Source: Alphaproteobacteria bacterium (GTDB lineage Bacteria > Myxococcota_A > UBA796 > CAJQPC01). From it: DNA of 64,000 nt. The stretch is from assembly GCA_020632795.1 (NCBI GenBank), contig JACKEV010000009.1, forward strand, positions 62,001 to 126,000. The letters are read 5' to 3'. A program made the translations under genes and the position numbers. Below the pieces are notes generated by a model, which saw only the letters and a program-made list of their open reading frames with translations, was not told the origin of the DNA and did not search any database. Of this stretch, positions 15,073 to 22,507 are shown in pieces. Each line of letters starts with the position of its first letter. The stretch's first letter is position 1.

Positions 15073-16209
15073 TCAGGGTGCGTCAGCCGTCACCGCGAAG
15101 ACCGCGATCAGCGGCAGGCCATTGTAGCCTAACCGGATCAAGCCATCGGACACCCAGGACTCCCCGTAGGAGGGGAGGCTGAACTCGACGTCTACGCCCT
15201 TGACGAAGGAGAAGCCGGCCCGGGTCAGGCGGAACAGCCAGCGCTCGTAGGTCTCGTGCCGCTCGCACCGGAACCGGTCGCTGGCACCGAACATGTCACG
15301 GATCTCCCGGCCCACGAAGGTCTCCTTGATGGAGAAGCGCTCGGCCGGGGAGAGGCCGGACTCGTCGATCAGGTCGTACACCGTGCCGAAGTGCTGCCAG
15401 CAGTTGTGGAAGCGCTTGGACAGGCTCTCGGTGTCGTGGTCCGAGCTCGGCTCGACCAGGGTGAACACCCGCGGACGCATGTCGGAGAGGCGCTCCACCA
15501 GCGTCGTACGGTACGAGGTGTCCCCGGGGGGGTGCATCGTGTGGTGCAGGGCGTAGGCCGCGTTGACGAAGAAGGCCCCCTGACCGACCCGCCGGAGCGC
15601 GTCCAGCTCCGAGAGGGACAGGTCCTCGAAGCAGCCCTCGCAGGGGTGGTAGATGATCTTGAACGGCACGATCTGCTGGAGGTCCATCAGCGCCGCGCGG
15701 GCGTCGTCGACGTTGGCGCGATCCGGATCCATGCCGATGATGTGCACACGCTTGATGCGGCAGGTCTGGTCCAGCATCAGGCGGGTCAGCAGCCGCTGCA
15801 CCTGGACGCCCTTGCCGACGCCGATGTCGAGCAGGGTCACCTCCTCCTCGTGGCGCATCCCCTGGGCGAGGTACTGGTTCGCGATCTCGTGGCTGACGTA
15901 GATGTGCGGGTACGCCTGCGCCATCTTGTAGAACATCGTGATCTGGGGGATGTCGAACTTCTGGACGTAGATGTTCTTCCCCTCGATCAGCGTGCTGTCG
16001 AGGCGCCGGAACAGGGACTCCGCGATGATGTGGGAGAGCAGCGCGGCGTTGGGGGTGTGCACGTCGACGTAGGAGAGGACGTATTTCTCCAACATCGGGT
16101 AGGCGAGGGCCTGTCGGTGCCGCATCATCAGTCGACAGGCCTGCAGGATCTCCTCGTAGGTTCGTTCTCGGTTCAAACGAGCCGGATCCTCCGCAGGTTT
16201 CGCGTACAC
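15073..16209 (-). CDS. Bacterial GRAS-family protein (SAM-methyltransferase-like Rossmann fold)
   Basis: The protein has 378 residues from GTG 16209, with GGAG eight bases upstream. It shows the ordered motifs of GRAS proteins: a glycine-rich Rossmann loop TLLDIGVGKG (125-134) followed by RVHIIGMD, FVNAAYALHHT (214-224), the PFYRE-like block RVFTLVEPSSDHD (247-259) with RFHNCWQHFGTVYDLID, and the SAW-like block GREIRDMFG (300-308) and ERHETYERW with LTRAGF (316-333). GRAS proteins are best known as plant transcription regulators such as DELLA, but bacterial members are thought to bind or methylate small molecules. The glycine-rich loop is intact, favouring a SAM-dependent enzyme here. It heads a two-gene operon. 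Confidence 0.75.
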   Translation of the reverse strand: MYAKPAEDPARLNRERTYEEILQACRLMMRHRQALAYPMLEKYVLSYVDVHTPNAALLSHIIAESLFRRLDSTLIEGKNIYVQKFDIPQITMFYKMAQAYPHIYVSHEIANQYLAQGMRHEEEVTLLDIGVGKGVQVQRLLTRLMLDQTCRIKRVHIIGMDPDRANVDDARAALMDLQQIVPFKIIYHPCEGCFEDLSLSELDALRRVGQGAFFVNAAYALHHTMHPPGDTSYRTTLVERLSDMRPRVFTLVEPSSDHDTESLSKRFHNCWQHFGTVYDLIDESGLSPAERFSIKETFVGREIRDMFGASDRFRCERHETYERWLFRLTRAGFSFVKGVDVEFSLPSYGESWVSDGLIRLGYNGLPLIAVFAVTADAP

Positions 16210-16385
16210 GGACCGATCTCCAGGCCACGCCGTCGCGGCGGCGTGACGGGGGGCAGGTGGCAGGGGGGGCAGGTCTGGCTAGCCTCCCAGGGGGCGGTCG
16301 CGCAAGTCAAGGGACCGTTGGTTCCACGTCGCGACATGGCCTCACTGAGGGGATTCTGCCGCAGGGGAGATCCTGCGGCGGCGGG

Positions 16386-16423
16386 CTCCGGAGGGACGGC
16401 CGGGTCGCAACCGTCCCCCGGAG
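16386..16423 (-). terminator. Hairpin downstream of the peroxiredoxin gene
   Basis: CTCCGG-a-GGGACGG at 16386-16399 pairs with CCGTCCCCCGGAG at 16411-16423, a 13-bp GC-rich stem with one bulged base and an 11-base loop. It begins seven bases after the peroxiredoxin stop in the direction of transcription. There is no T-run, so termination may be factor-assisted. The rest of the gap 16210-16429 holds nothing I can assign. Confidence 0.5.
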
Positions 16424-16429
16424 GAATGA

Positions 16430-17086
16430 TTATACCGGGGACTTCGTCTTGCTGAGGAACCAGTCGGTCACCTCGTAGTCCGAAGCCATACGCTCGGCGG
16501 CGGCCTTCATCGTGGCCGGAGGGGGCACGATGCAGGCGTCACCGGGCTGCCAGCCCTCTGGAGTGGCCAGGCCGTGGTTCACGTTGAGCTGCAGGGCCTG
16601 GACCAGCCGGTAGACCTCGTTGATCGTGCGCCCGGTGGTCAGCGGGTAGTAGATCATGGCCTTGATGACCTGCTCAGGGTCGATGACGAAGACCGCGCGG
16701 ACCGTGGCGGTGCTGCTCTCGCCGGGGTGGAGCATGCCGTAGGCGGCGGCCACGCTCTGGCTGAGGTCCGCCAGGATGGGGAAGTCGACGGTGACGTCGA
16801 AGTTCTGCTCCATGAACCGCGCCCAGGCGATGTGGCTGTACACGCTGTCGATGGAGAGGCCGATGAGCTGGGTGTTCAGCGCGGCGAAGTCCTTGCTGCG
16901 GCGGGCGAACTCCAGGAACTCGGTGGTGCAGACGGGCGTGAAGTCCGCGGGGTGGGAGAACAGCACGACCCACTTGCCCGCGAAGTCGGACAGGGACGTG
17001 GAGCCGTGGGTGCTGGGGCTGGTGAACTGCGGCGCCGGATCTCCGATGCGGGGGAGGCGCAGAGGGGCGTCAGTGGACTCGCTCAT
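16430..17086 (-). CDS. 1-Cys peroxiredoxin, Prx6 subfamily
   Basis: The protein has 218 residues from ATG 17086. The active-site block HPADFTPVCTTEF carries the peroxidatic Cys53 with Thr50 and Pro46; the supporting Arg is in TVRAVFVID near residue 130. The C-terminal extension with LATPEGWQPGDACIVPPP is typical of the Prx6/AhpC-1Cys group, which reduces hydrogen and organic peroxides in the cytoplasm. The only other cysteine is in the extension (about residue 184) and is not at the usual resolving position of 2-Cys enzymes. The leader contains a perfect 9-bp inverted repeat that includes the ribosome-binding sequence. A strong terminator separates the gene from lon upstream, so it has its own promoter. 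Confidence 0.93.
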   Translation of the reverse strand: MSESTDAPLRLPRIGDPAPQFTSPSTHGSTSLSDFAGKWVVLFSHPADFTPVCTTEFLEFARRSKDFAALNTQLIGLSIDSVYSHIAWARFMEQNFDVTVDFPILADLSQSVAAAYGMLHPGESSTATVRAVFVIDPEQVIKAMIYYPLTTGRTINEVYRLVQALQLNVNHGLATPEGWQPGDACIVPPPATMKAAAERMASDYEVTDWFLSKTKSPV

Positions 17087-17090
17087 CGTC

Positions 17091-17118
17091 GGTCACTCCT
17101 GCTGGGTGGGGAGTGACC
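17091..17118 (-). promoter_or_regulatory. Inverted repeat sequestering the peroxiredoxin ribosome-binding site
   Basis: On the transcribed strand GGTCACTCC and GGAGTGACC form a perfect 9-bp inverted repeat with a 10-base loop. The 3' arm contains the GGAG Shine-Dalgarno sequence, with four bases between the arm and the ATG at 17086. In RNA the hairpin would hide the ribosome site. In DNA the same palindrome could be a dimeric repressor operator. Either way it is placed to control the peroxiredoxin. Confidence 0.6.
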
Positions 17119-17155
17119 ATATGCCCGACCGCAGCCAGGGTGGCGAACGGAAAGC

Positions 17156-17186
17156 GCCGGGCGGACCCCGGATCGGGGCGCCCGGC
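17156..17186 (-). terminator. Intrinsic-like terminator of lon
   Basis: On the minus strand GCCGGGCG-CCCCG-atc-CGGGG-tc-CGCCCGGC forms a 13-bp stem with a three-base loop and a two-base bulge. It starts 17 bases after the lon stop and is followed by GCTTTCC. It is the strongest hairpin in this part of the window and separates lon from the peroxiredoxin gene. Confidence 0.65.
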
Positions 17187-17203
17187 GACGAATCGCGACG
17201 TCC

Positions 17204-19555
17204 TCAGGCGATCGCCTGGGCCGGCACCTCCTCCGCGCCTGCGGCGCCGAGGGCCTGCTCCAGCACCTCGGACATGTGGTCCACGAGGATGAAGGTCATC
17301 GCCTCGCGCACCTCGTCCGGCAGGTCGGCCAGGTCCCGCTCGTTGCGGCGGGGCAGCACCACCCGGGTCAGGCCCAGGCGGTGGGCGGCGAGCACCTTGG
17401 ACTTGATGCCGCCCACCGGGAGCACCCGCCCGCGGAGGGTCGCCTCGCCGGTCATCGCCAGGTCGCCGTGGACCGGCCGCCCGGACAGCAGCGAGGCCAG
17501 CGCGGTGAAGATCGTCACCCCGGCCGAGGGGCCGTCCTTGGGCACCGCGCCAGCGGGGACGTGGACGTGCACGTCCCGGTCCTCGACCGCGTCCAGGGGG
17601 ATGCCGAGCTGCTCGGCGTGGGCGAGCACATAGGTCAGCGCGGCGCGGGCGGACTCCTTCATCACGTCGCCGAGCTGCCCCGTCAGGATGAGCCGCCCGT
17701 TGCCCGGCAGGGTGGAGGCCTCCACGTAGAGCACGTTGCCGCCCACCGGCGTCCAGGCCAGCCCCGTGGCGATGCCCGGCTGCTCGGTGACCTCGTGATC
17801 CTGCTGGTCGAAGCGCGGCTTCTTGATGTAGCGCTCCAGGTCCGCGGCGTCGACGACCAGCGGCGGCGTCAGCTCGCCCTTCGCCTTGAGCACCGCCGCC
17901 GCCCGGTAGACCCGCCCCAGCACCCGCTGGAGCTGGCGCACGCCGGCCTCGCGGGTCCAGCCGGAGATGACCGCCTCGATGGCCGCGTCGGTGACCTCCA
18001 CCTCGGCGGGCTCCAGGCCGGCGTTCTCGGCCAGCCGGTCGAGCAGGTGCCCCCGGGCGATGGTGACCTTCTCCTCGGGGGTGTAGCCGGCGATCTCCAG
18101 GACCTCCAGGCGGTCCCGCAGCGGGCCCCGGATGGGGGTGAGGTCGTTGGCGGTGGCGATGAACAGCACCTTGGAGAGGTCGAAGGGGACCTCCAGGTAG
18201 TGGTCGGTGAAGGCGTGGTTCTGCTCGGGGTCGAGGATCTCCAGCAGGGCGGCGGAGGGGTCCCCGCGCCAGTCGGCGCCGACCTTGTCCAGCTCGTCGA
18301 GCAGGACGACGGGGTCGGCGGTGCCGGCGCGGCGGATGCCCTCGGCCAGCCGGCCGGGGCGGGCGCCGATGTAGGTGCGGCGGTGGCCGCGCAGCTCGGC
18401 CTCGTCCCGGACGCCGCCCAGGGCGACCCGGACGAGCTTGCGCCCGGTGGCGTCGGCGATGGCCTGCCCGATGCTGGTCTTGCCCACGCCGGGGGGCCCC
18501 ACCAGCAGCAGCACGTCGGCGCGCCCCCGTCCGGCGAGCTTGCGCACGGCGAGGTGCTCCAGGACCTGACGCTTCACGTCCTCCAGGCCGTGGTGGCTGC
18601 GGTCCAGGGCGGTCTCGAGGGCCCGCAGGTCGACGTCGACCGCCGAGTGGACCCCCCAGGGCATGTCGGCGATCCACTCCAGCCAGTCCACCGCGACGGT
18701 GCGCTCAGGGGAGCCGTTGCCCAGGCGCTCCAGGCGGCGCAGCTCACGCTCCACCGTGTCCCGGACCTCCTCGGGCAGCTCAGCCTCCGCCAGGCGCTCC
18801 CTCAGGCGGCTCAGCTCGTCCTCCTCGCCTTCGCCCAGCTCCTCGCGGATGGCCTTGAGCTGGCGGCGGAGCAGGACCTCCTTCTGCTGGTCCCGGGCCT
18901 CGGTCTCCAGACGGTCCTTGATGGACTTCTGGGCGGAGATGACCTCGCGGAAGCGTACCAGGCGGTCGAGGACCTTCTCGGTGCGGATGACCGGGTCGAG
19001 GGTCTGGAGCATCTCCCGGCGCCAGGGCTCGGGGGTCTCCATGAGGCTGGCGATGGCGTCGGCCAGCAGGCCCGGGTCGGCGAGGGTGCGGATGAGGGGC
19101 GGCACCCGGTCGGCGCTGGAGAGCAGCTCCGCGGTGGCGGTGGCCGTCTCCCGGAGGGTGCGGTCGAGGGCCTCGGCCTCGGGGGTGTCGGGCCAGGGGG
19201 CGCTGACCCGCTGGAAGCTGGCCTCCAGGTGCGGGCGGGTGCCGGTGAAGCCGGTCAGGGTGACCCGGGCGAGGCCCTGCACCAGCACGCGCCGGGGGTC
19301 GGGACGGTCGACGATGCGCGCGAGGGTGGCGACCTTGAGCAGGTCGGAGGGCACCGGCTCGGCCACCGGCTCGCGCTGCACGGCGAACAGGACCAGGCCG
19401 TCGGGGGCGTTGTCCAGGGCGGAGCGGGACATGGCGCGCCCCACGCCGAAGCCCTGGACCCCGCCGGGCAGCAGCACGCCCCGACGCAGAGGGACCACCG
19501 GCAGGGAGGCGGGGAGGATGTCGGGGGTGGTGAAGTCGATGCGGAACTCAGGCAT
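17204..19555 (-). CDS. lon: ATP-dependent protease Lon
   Basis: The protein has 783 residues, the usual LonA length, from ATG 19555 with GGAG five bases upstream. The substrate-binding LAN domain spans about residues 15-190, followed by a coiled coil (SIKDRLETEARDQQKEVLLR). The AAA+ module has Walker A GPPGVGKT (353-360) and Walker B VVLLDELDKV. The C-terminal protease domain has catalytic Ser677 in PKDGPSAG and Lys720 in GIKSKVLAAHR, 43 residues apart exactly as in E. coli Lon. It degrades damaged and regulatory proteins in the cytoplasm. The upstream region has a TTGACC element and a palindrome that may be an operator. A terminator follows the gene. Confidence 0.96.
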   Translation of the reverse strand: MPEFRIDFTTPDILPASLPVVPLRRGVLLPGGVQGFGVGRAMSRSALDNAPDGLVLFAVQREPVAEPVPSDLLKVATLARIVDRPDPRRVLVQGLARVTLTGFTGTRPHLEASFQRVSAPWPDTPEAEALDRTLRETATATAELLSSADRVPPLIRTLADPGLLADAIASLMETPEPWRREMLQTLDPVIRTEKVLDRLVRFREVISAQKSIKDRLETEARDQQKEVLLRRQLKAIREELGEGEEDELSRLRERLAEAELPEEVRDTVERELRRLERLGNGSPERTVAVDWLEWIADMPWGVHSAVDVDLRALETALDRSHHGLEDVKRQVLEHLAVRKLAGRGRADVLLLVGPPGVGKTSIGQAIADATGRKLVRVALGGVRDEAELRGHRRTYIGARPGRLAEGIRRAGTADPVVLLDELDKVGADWRGDPSAALLEILDPEQNHAFTDHYLEVPFDLSKVLFIATANDLTPIRGPLRDRLEVLEIAGYTPEEKVTIARGHLLDRLAENAGLEPAEVEVTDAAIEAVISGWTREAGVRQLQRVLGRVYRAAAVLKAKGELTPPLVVDAADLERYIKKPRFDQQDHEVTEQPGIATGLAWTPVGGNVLYVEASTLPGNGRLILTGQLGDVMKESARAALTYVLAHAEQLGIPLDAVEDRDVHVHVPAGAVPKDGPSAGVTIFTALASLLSGRPVHGDLAMTGEATLRGRVLPVGGIKSKVLAAHRLGLTRVVLPRRNERDLADLPDEVREAMTFILVDHMSEVLEQALGAAGAEEVPAQAIA

Positions 19556-19704
19556 GACGGCTCCGTTGCGACGCCCGGGGGGCGCGCGAGAAGGTGTGTG
19601 CCCCGGGGAGCGGCGTCAAGCCGGGAGAGCCGGGGTCGCGGTCGCCAGCGCGTCGCTGGCTTGCCTGAGAGGTACGCACCATAGACCACGGCGACAAGCA
19701 CGCG

Positions 19705-19726
19705 GGTCAATATTCACATCGTGAAT
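19705..19726 (-). promoter_or_regulatory. Candidate lon promoter element with adjacent palindrome
   Basis: On the minus strand a TTGACC hexamer (19705-19710) lies one base from the palindrome ATTCAC-atc-GTGAAT (19712-19726; 6-bp arms). A weak -10 candidate, GTCTAT, occurs 18 bases downstream of the hexamer. The palindrome is well placed for a repressor or activator of lon. No CIRCE-type heat-shock element is present. Confidence 0.4.
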
Positions 19727-19737
19727 GAGGCTGGCCG

Positions 19738-20073
19738 TCAGCCGGAGGGGGCGTCGTCCGGCTCGACGGGCTGGGGGTGCCGGCCCAGCAGGCGGGCCAC
19801 CAGCGGGGTGAGCGCCAGGGTGGCGACGGCGCGCAGCGGCTTGGTGAGCTGGGTCGCCCCGTAGGCCGCCGCGAAGGTGCCGACCCCGGCCTCCGGCTGC
19901 GCGGTCATGGAGACGTCGAAGCCCATGCTCAGCGCGGTGTAGAAGCCACCGAGCACCAGCCCGAAGATGGTGAACCACACCCCCAGCGCCACCGGGCCGT
20001 ATTCCTTGAACAGGGCCTGGAGGCGGGCCTTGGTCCGCGCCCAGCGGGCGCGCCAGCTCTGATCTTGTTCCAT
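19738..20073 (-). CDS. DUF1279 (FAM210-like) membrane protein
   Basis: The protein has 111 residues. The signature ALFKEYGPVALGVWFTIF followed by a second hydrophobic stretch, and the distal GATQLTKPLRAVATLALTP, are characteristic of DUF1279, the domain of mitochondrial FAM210 proteins. One clear membrane segment (about 28-48) and one amphipathic segment are predicted. Bacterial members have no settled function. It lies between lon and the sigma/FecR pair and has hairpins on its upstream side, so it is probably transcribed alone. Confidence 0.75.
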   Translation of the reverse strand: MEQDQSWRARWARTKARLQALFKEYGPVALGVWFTIFGLVLGGFYTALSMGFDVSMTAQPEAGVGTFAAAYGATQLTKPLRAVATLALTPLVARLLGRHPQPVEPDDAPSG

Positions 20074-20085
20074 GCAGAGGAAGAT

Positions 20086-20110
20086 AGCGCGCCCCCGGTG
20101 GAGGCGCGCT
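20086..20110 (-). terminator. Hairpin after the FecR-like gene
   Basis: AGCGCGCC (20086-20093) and GGCGCGCT (20103-20110) form a perfect 8-bp stem with a nine-base loop in the 58-base gap between the FecR-like gene stop and the DUF1279 start. It probably ends the sigma/FecR transcript. No T-run follows. Confidence 0.5.
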
Positions 20111-20131
20111 GGGGGCGGTCATCTTCGCCGG

Positions 20132-21058
20132 CTACTCGGCGCAGGCCTCGATGAGCGGCTCCAGGCCCTCGGTCTTCTCCAGGGCGACCAGCTCGTCCAG
20201 GAAGGGGCGGGCCGCGTCGCAGCCCTGGGGAGCGCTGAGGCGGGCCGCCACGTTGAGCACCGTGGCGCGGCGCTGCTCGGCGCCGGTCTCCAGGTAGGCC
20301 CGGGCGTCGGCGAGGGCGGCGTCGTTCTGACCGGCCTGGACATGGGCCTGCATGCGCAGGGCCAGGGCCTCAGCGCGGTCGTCACCGGCCGCGCCCATCT
20401 CCAGCGCCTGGGAGGTGGCCTGGATGACCGCGGCGGGCTCGGCGCGGCCATCCTTGAGGGCGCCGGCGCGGATGAGCATGCCGCTGGCGGTGGAGGGCAG
20501 GCAGGTCGCGGTCTCGTCCTTCGTCAGCGTGTGCTCGGTGCCGTCGGTGCAGCGCACGCCGACCTTGCCGCGCTCCACGCTCACGGTGGTGCCCAGGCGC
20601 CCGGTCTCGACCTCGAACACCGTGCCCAGCACGCGGACCTCGGCCTCGGGCGTGGTGACGCGGAGATCGATGCCCTGCTCGGGGGTCACCGAGAACTTGA
20701 CCTTGCCGCTGGTCAGCGCGTAGCGGGGCGCCTTGGCGTCGCCGGACATCGTGCCGGTGCCCGTGGCGACCAGCTCGATGTCCTCGGTGACCGTGCGGGT
20801 GACCTCGGCGGCGGGGGAGTTGATCGCCATCGCCAGCGCAGCGGGCTGCGGTGGGGGCATGGCCGCCCAGAGCAGCAGCCCGGCGGCCGCCGCGATCAGC
20901 CCGCCGCCCAGGGTGAGCTGGGGCAGGGACCACCCCGGCGCGGGCTCCCTGGCCGCCTGCACGCGGGCGCGCATCAGCCGGTCGTAGCGATCCAGCGCCT
21001 CCGGGCTCGGCTCGGTGTCCGCAGCGTACTGCTTCAGGGCGTTGTTGTACTGGTCCAT
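20132..21058 (-). CDS. FecR-like single-pass membrane protein, cognate partner of the ECF sigma factor
   Basis: The protein has 308 residues. The first 45 residues are cytoplasmic, then one membrane segment (LTLGGGLIAAAAGLLLWAAM, about 48-67). A FecR-type beta domain follows (about 110-190) with the phrases GKVKFSVTP, AEVRVLGTVFEVE and TTVSVERGKVGV. The last 90 residues are helical and TPR-like. The gene overlaps the upstream sigma-factor gene by 25 bases, the usual arrangement of an ECF sigma factor with its regulator. It could act as an anti-sigma factor or transmit a periplasmic signal. The N-terminus lacks a zinc-finger anti-sigma motif, so direct sigma binding is an inference. Confidence 0.75.
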   Translation of the reverse strand: MDQYNNALKQYAADTEPSPEALDRYDRLMRARVQAAREPAPGWSLPQLTLGGGLIAAAAGLLLWAAMPPPQPAALAMAINSPAAEVTRTVTEDIELVATGTGTMSGDAKAPRYALTSGKVKFSVTPEQGIDLRVTTPEAEVRVLGTVFEVETGRLGTTVSVERGKVGVRCTDGTEHTLTKDETATCLPSTASGMLIRAGALKDGRAEPAAVIQATSQALEMGAAGDDRAEALALRMQAHVQAGQNDAALADARAYLETGAEQRRATVLNVAARLSAPQGCDAARPFLDELVALEKTEGLEPLIEACAE

Positions 21059-21666
21059 GAGGGGCCTCCGTGGGACGCGTCGAAGCGGCCCGGCGTCGGT
21101 GGAGAGATGTCGGCGAGGCCGGGGCTGACGACGTCGGCCTCGCGGGCGAAGCGCTCGCGGGCCAGCCGCATCCGGCTCTTGACCGTCCCGAGCGGGACGC
21201 CGAGCAGCTCGGCGACCTCGGACTGGGAGCGGTCCTCGATGAAGCAGAGCACCAGGACCTCGCGCTGCTTGGCGGGCATGCGATCGAGGACCTCCTGCAC
21301 CTGCGTGGAGACTTCGGTGAGCCCTGCGCCGCGCTCGGGGCTGTGGTCGACGTCGATGGCTTCAGGGGTGGCGCCCGGGACCCAGCGGCGGAGCCAGGCC
21401 TTTCGGCGCTGGCGGTTGGTCTGACTGCGCACCACCTGGTACAGCCAGCCGGGGAAGGCCGCCGGCTCGCGCACGGTGTGCATCTTGGTGATGACCTTCT
21501 CGATCACGTCCTGGAAGATGTCGTCGGCGTCGATCTTGGGGCCGGACAGCCGGTTGCACCACGCGATGATCTGCGGCATCCACGCGCGCAGCACGCGCTC
21601 GCGGGCCGTGAGGTCGCCGTCGATCGCGGCGCGGAGCAGGTCGTGGTCTCGGGTCTCGTCGTCCAT
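21034..21666 (-). CDS. ECF-family RNA polymerase sigma factor
   Basis: The protein has 210 residues from ATG 21666 (GTG 21669 is possible). Region 2 is visible as IDADDIFQDVIEKVITKMHT followed by PGWLYQVVRSQTNRQRRK. Region 4 is MPAKQREVLVLCFIEDRSQS followed by EVAELLGVPLGTVKSRMRLA. There is no region 1.1 or 3, as expected for ECF sigma factors. The C-terminal 35 residues form a Pro/Ser-rich tail that coincides with the overlap into the FecR-like gene. It should direct RNA polymerase to a small regulon in response to the membrane partner. No self-type promoter could be assigned. Confidence 0.92.
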   Translation of the reverse strand: MDDETRDHDLLRAAIDGDLTARERVLRAWMPQIIAWCNRLSGPKIDADDIFQDVIEKVITKMHTVREPAAFPGWLYQVVRSQTNRQRRKAWLRRWVPGATPEAIDVDHSPERGAGLTEVSTQVQEVLDRMPAKQREVLVLCFIEDRSQSEVAELLGVPLGTVKSRMRLARERFAREADVVSPGLADISPPTPGRFDASHGGPSWTSTTTP

Positions 21667-21705
21667 CACACTTCCAAGAGACTGCAGGCCGGAAAATGGA
21701 TCAGG

Positions 21706-21737
21706 AAAAACGCACCGCGCGGGCGGTCGGCCGCGGT
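21706..21737 (-). terminator. Intrinsic terminator after the exported protein gene
   Basis: In the minus-strand direction ACCGCG and CGCGGT (21732-21737 and 21714-21719) form a stem that is followed, after three bases, by TTTTT (21710-21706). It starts about ten bases after the stop of the gene ending at 21746. It is one of the few hairpins in the window with a T-run. Confidence 0.55.
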
Positions 21738-21745
21738 CCAGGCGC

Positions 21746-22471
21746 TCAGCGCCAGTTGTCGCGGGGGAGCAGGATGAGGTCGTCGTCCGAGCCGACGCGG
21801 GTGATGCTGACCGCGCTGCAGGAGCAGTCGTCGCCGAACCGCATCACCACGGCCTCGGCGGAGGCGCCGTCGTCGCCCCGGGTCTGCACCCTGCAGATGC
21901 AGATCCGTGTCGGATCCTGGGGGAACAGGCCGTCGACCTCCAGGTTTCCGTAGTCGGTGTTCTTGATCTGATCGCGGAGCTGGACGCTCATCCAGCTTGA
22001 GGGGACGGGGGGCTCGGGCTCCGGCTTCGGGGCGGGCTCCGGCTTCGGTCCAGGCTTCGGCGCGGGGGCCGCGGCAGGCGCCGGAGGCGGCGACGCCGGC
22101 AGCACCAGGGCGGGCAGGGGGTCGTCGGGGCGCAGCACGGTCCGGGCGTAGTTCACCAGATCCCGGCGGCCGGCCTCGCCGCGGGGCGGGGCGTGACCTC
22201 GGTAGCGGCGCAGCTCGCCCGCCTCGTCCAGCACCTCGATGGTCCAGGTCCCGTCGGTAGCCGGGACGACGCGCACCCAGGGCCCCGGGCCCCCAGCCGC
22301 GCCGGGCACGAAGTCCTGATCGCTCAGCGGGCGGGCCCAGGCGCGCAGCGGCTCGTCCGGGGGCAGATCGAAGGGCGTCGCGGCGAGCAGCGTCGGCGCG
22401 CAGAGCAGGACCAGGACGCCGTGCGTGCGTCCGATTCGCCGCAGAGCCTGGCCACCAGACCGCATTTCCAT
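21746..22471 (-). CDS. Exported protein with Pro/Lys/Glu linker and Cys-rich C-terminal domain, unknown
   Basis: The protein has 241 residues from ATG 22471; ATG 22465 is an alternative. Residues 14-32 (RTHGVLVLLCAPTLLA plus ATP) form a signal peptide. The middle of the protein is a linker of repeated PKPGPKPEP-type units, such as spans the periplasm in TonB-like or surface proteins. The last 90 residues contain a CICRVQTRG motif and GDDCSCSAVS, with two pairs of close cysteines. I recognise no family. A TATACT hexamer lies five bases before the ATG and there is no Shine-Dalgarno sequence, suggesting a leaderless transcript. The gene is divergent from the lipase. Confidence 0.65.
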   Translation of the reverse strand: MEMRSGGQALRRIGRTHGVLVLLCAPTLLAATPFDLPPDEPLRAWARPLSDQDFVPGAAGGPGPWVRVVPATDGTWTIEVLDEAGELRRYRGHAPPRGEAGRRDLVNYARTVLRPDDPLPALVLPASPPPAPAAAPAPKPGPKPEPAPKPEPEPPVPSSWMSVQLRDQIKNTDYGNLEVDGLFPQDPTRICICRVQTRGDDGASAEAVVMRFGDDCSCSAVSITRVGSDDDLILLPRDNWR

Positions 22472-22476
22472 GCCCA

Positions 22477-22482
22477 AGTATA
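22477..22482 (-). promoter_or_regulatory. -10 element, leaderless start
   Basis: TATACT on the minus strand ends five bases before ATG 22471. A transcript would begin at or next to the start codon. No -35 consensus is visible. Confidence 0.5.
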
Positions 22483-22494
22483 GCCAGGGTCGGT

Positions 22495-22500
22495 TAGCAT
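22495..22500 (+). promoter_or_regulatory. -10 element of the lipase gene, leaderless start
   Basis: TAGCAT ends seven bases before ATG 22508. The position supports ATG 22508 over ATG 22499, which lies inside the hexamer. Confidence 0.4.
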
Positions 22501-22507
22501 GGGAGCC

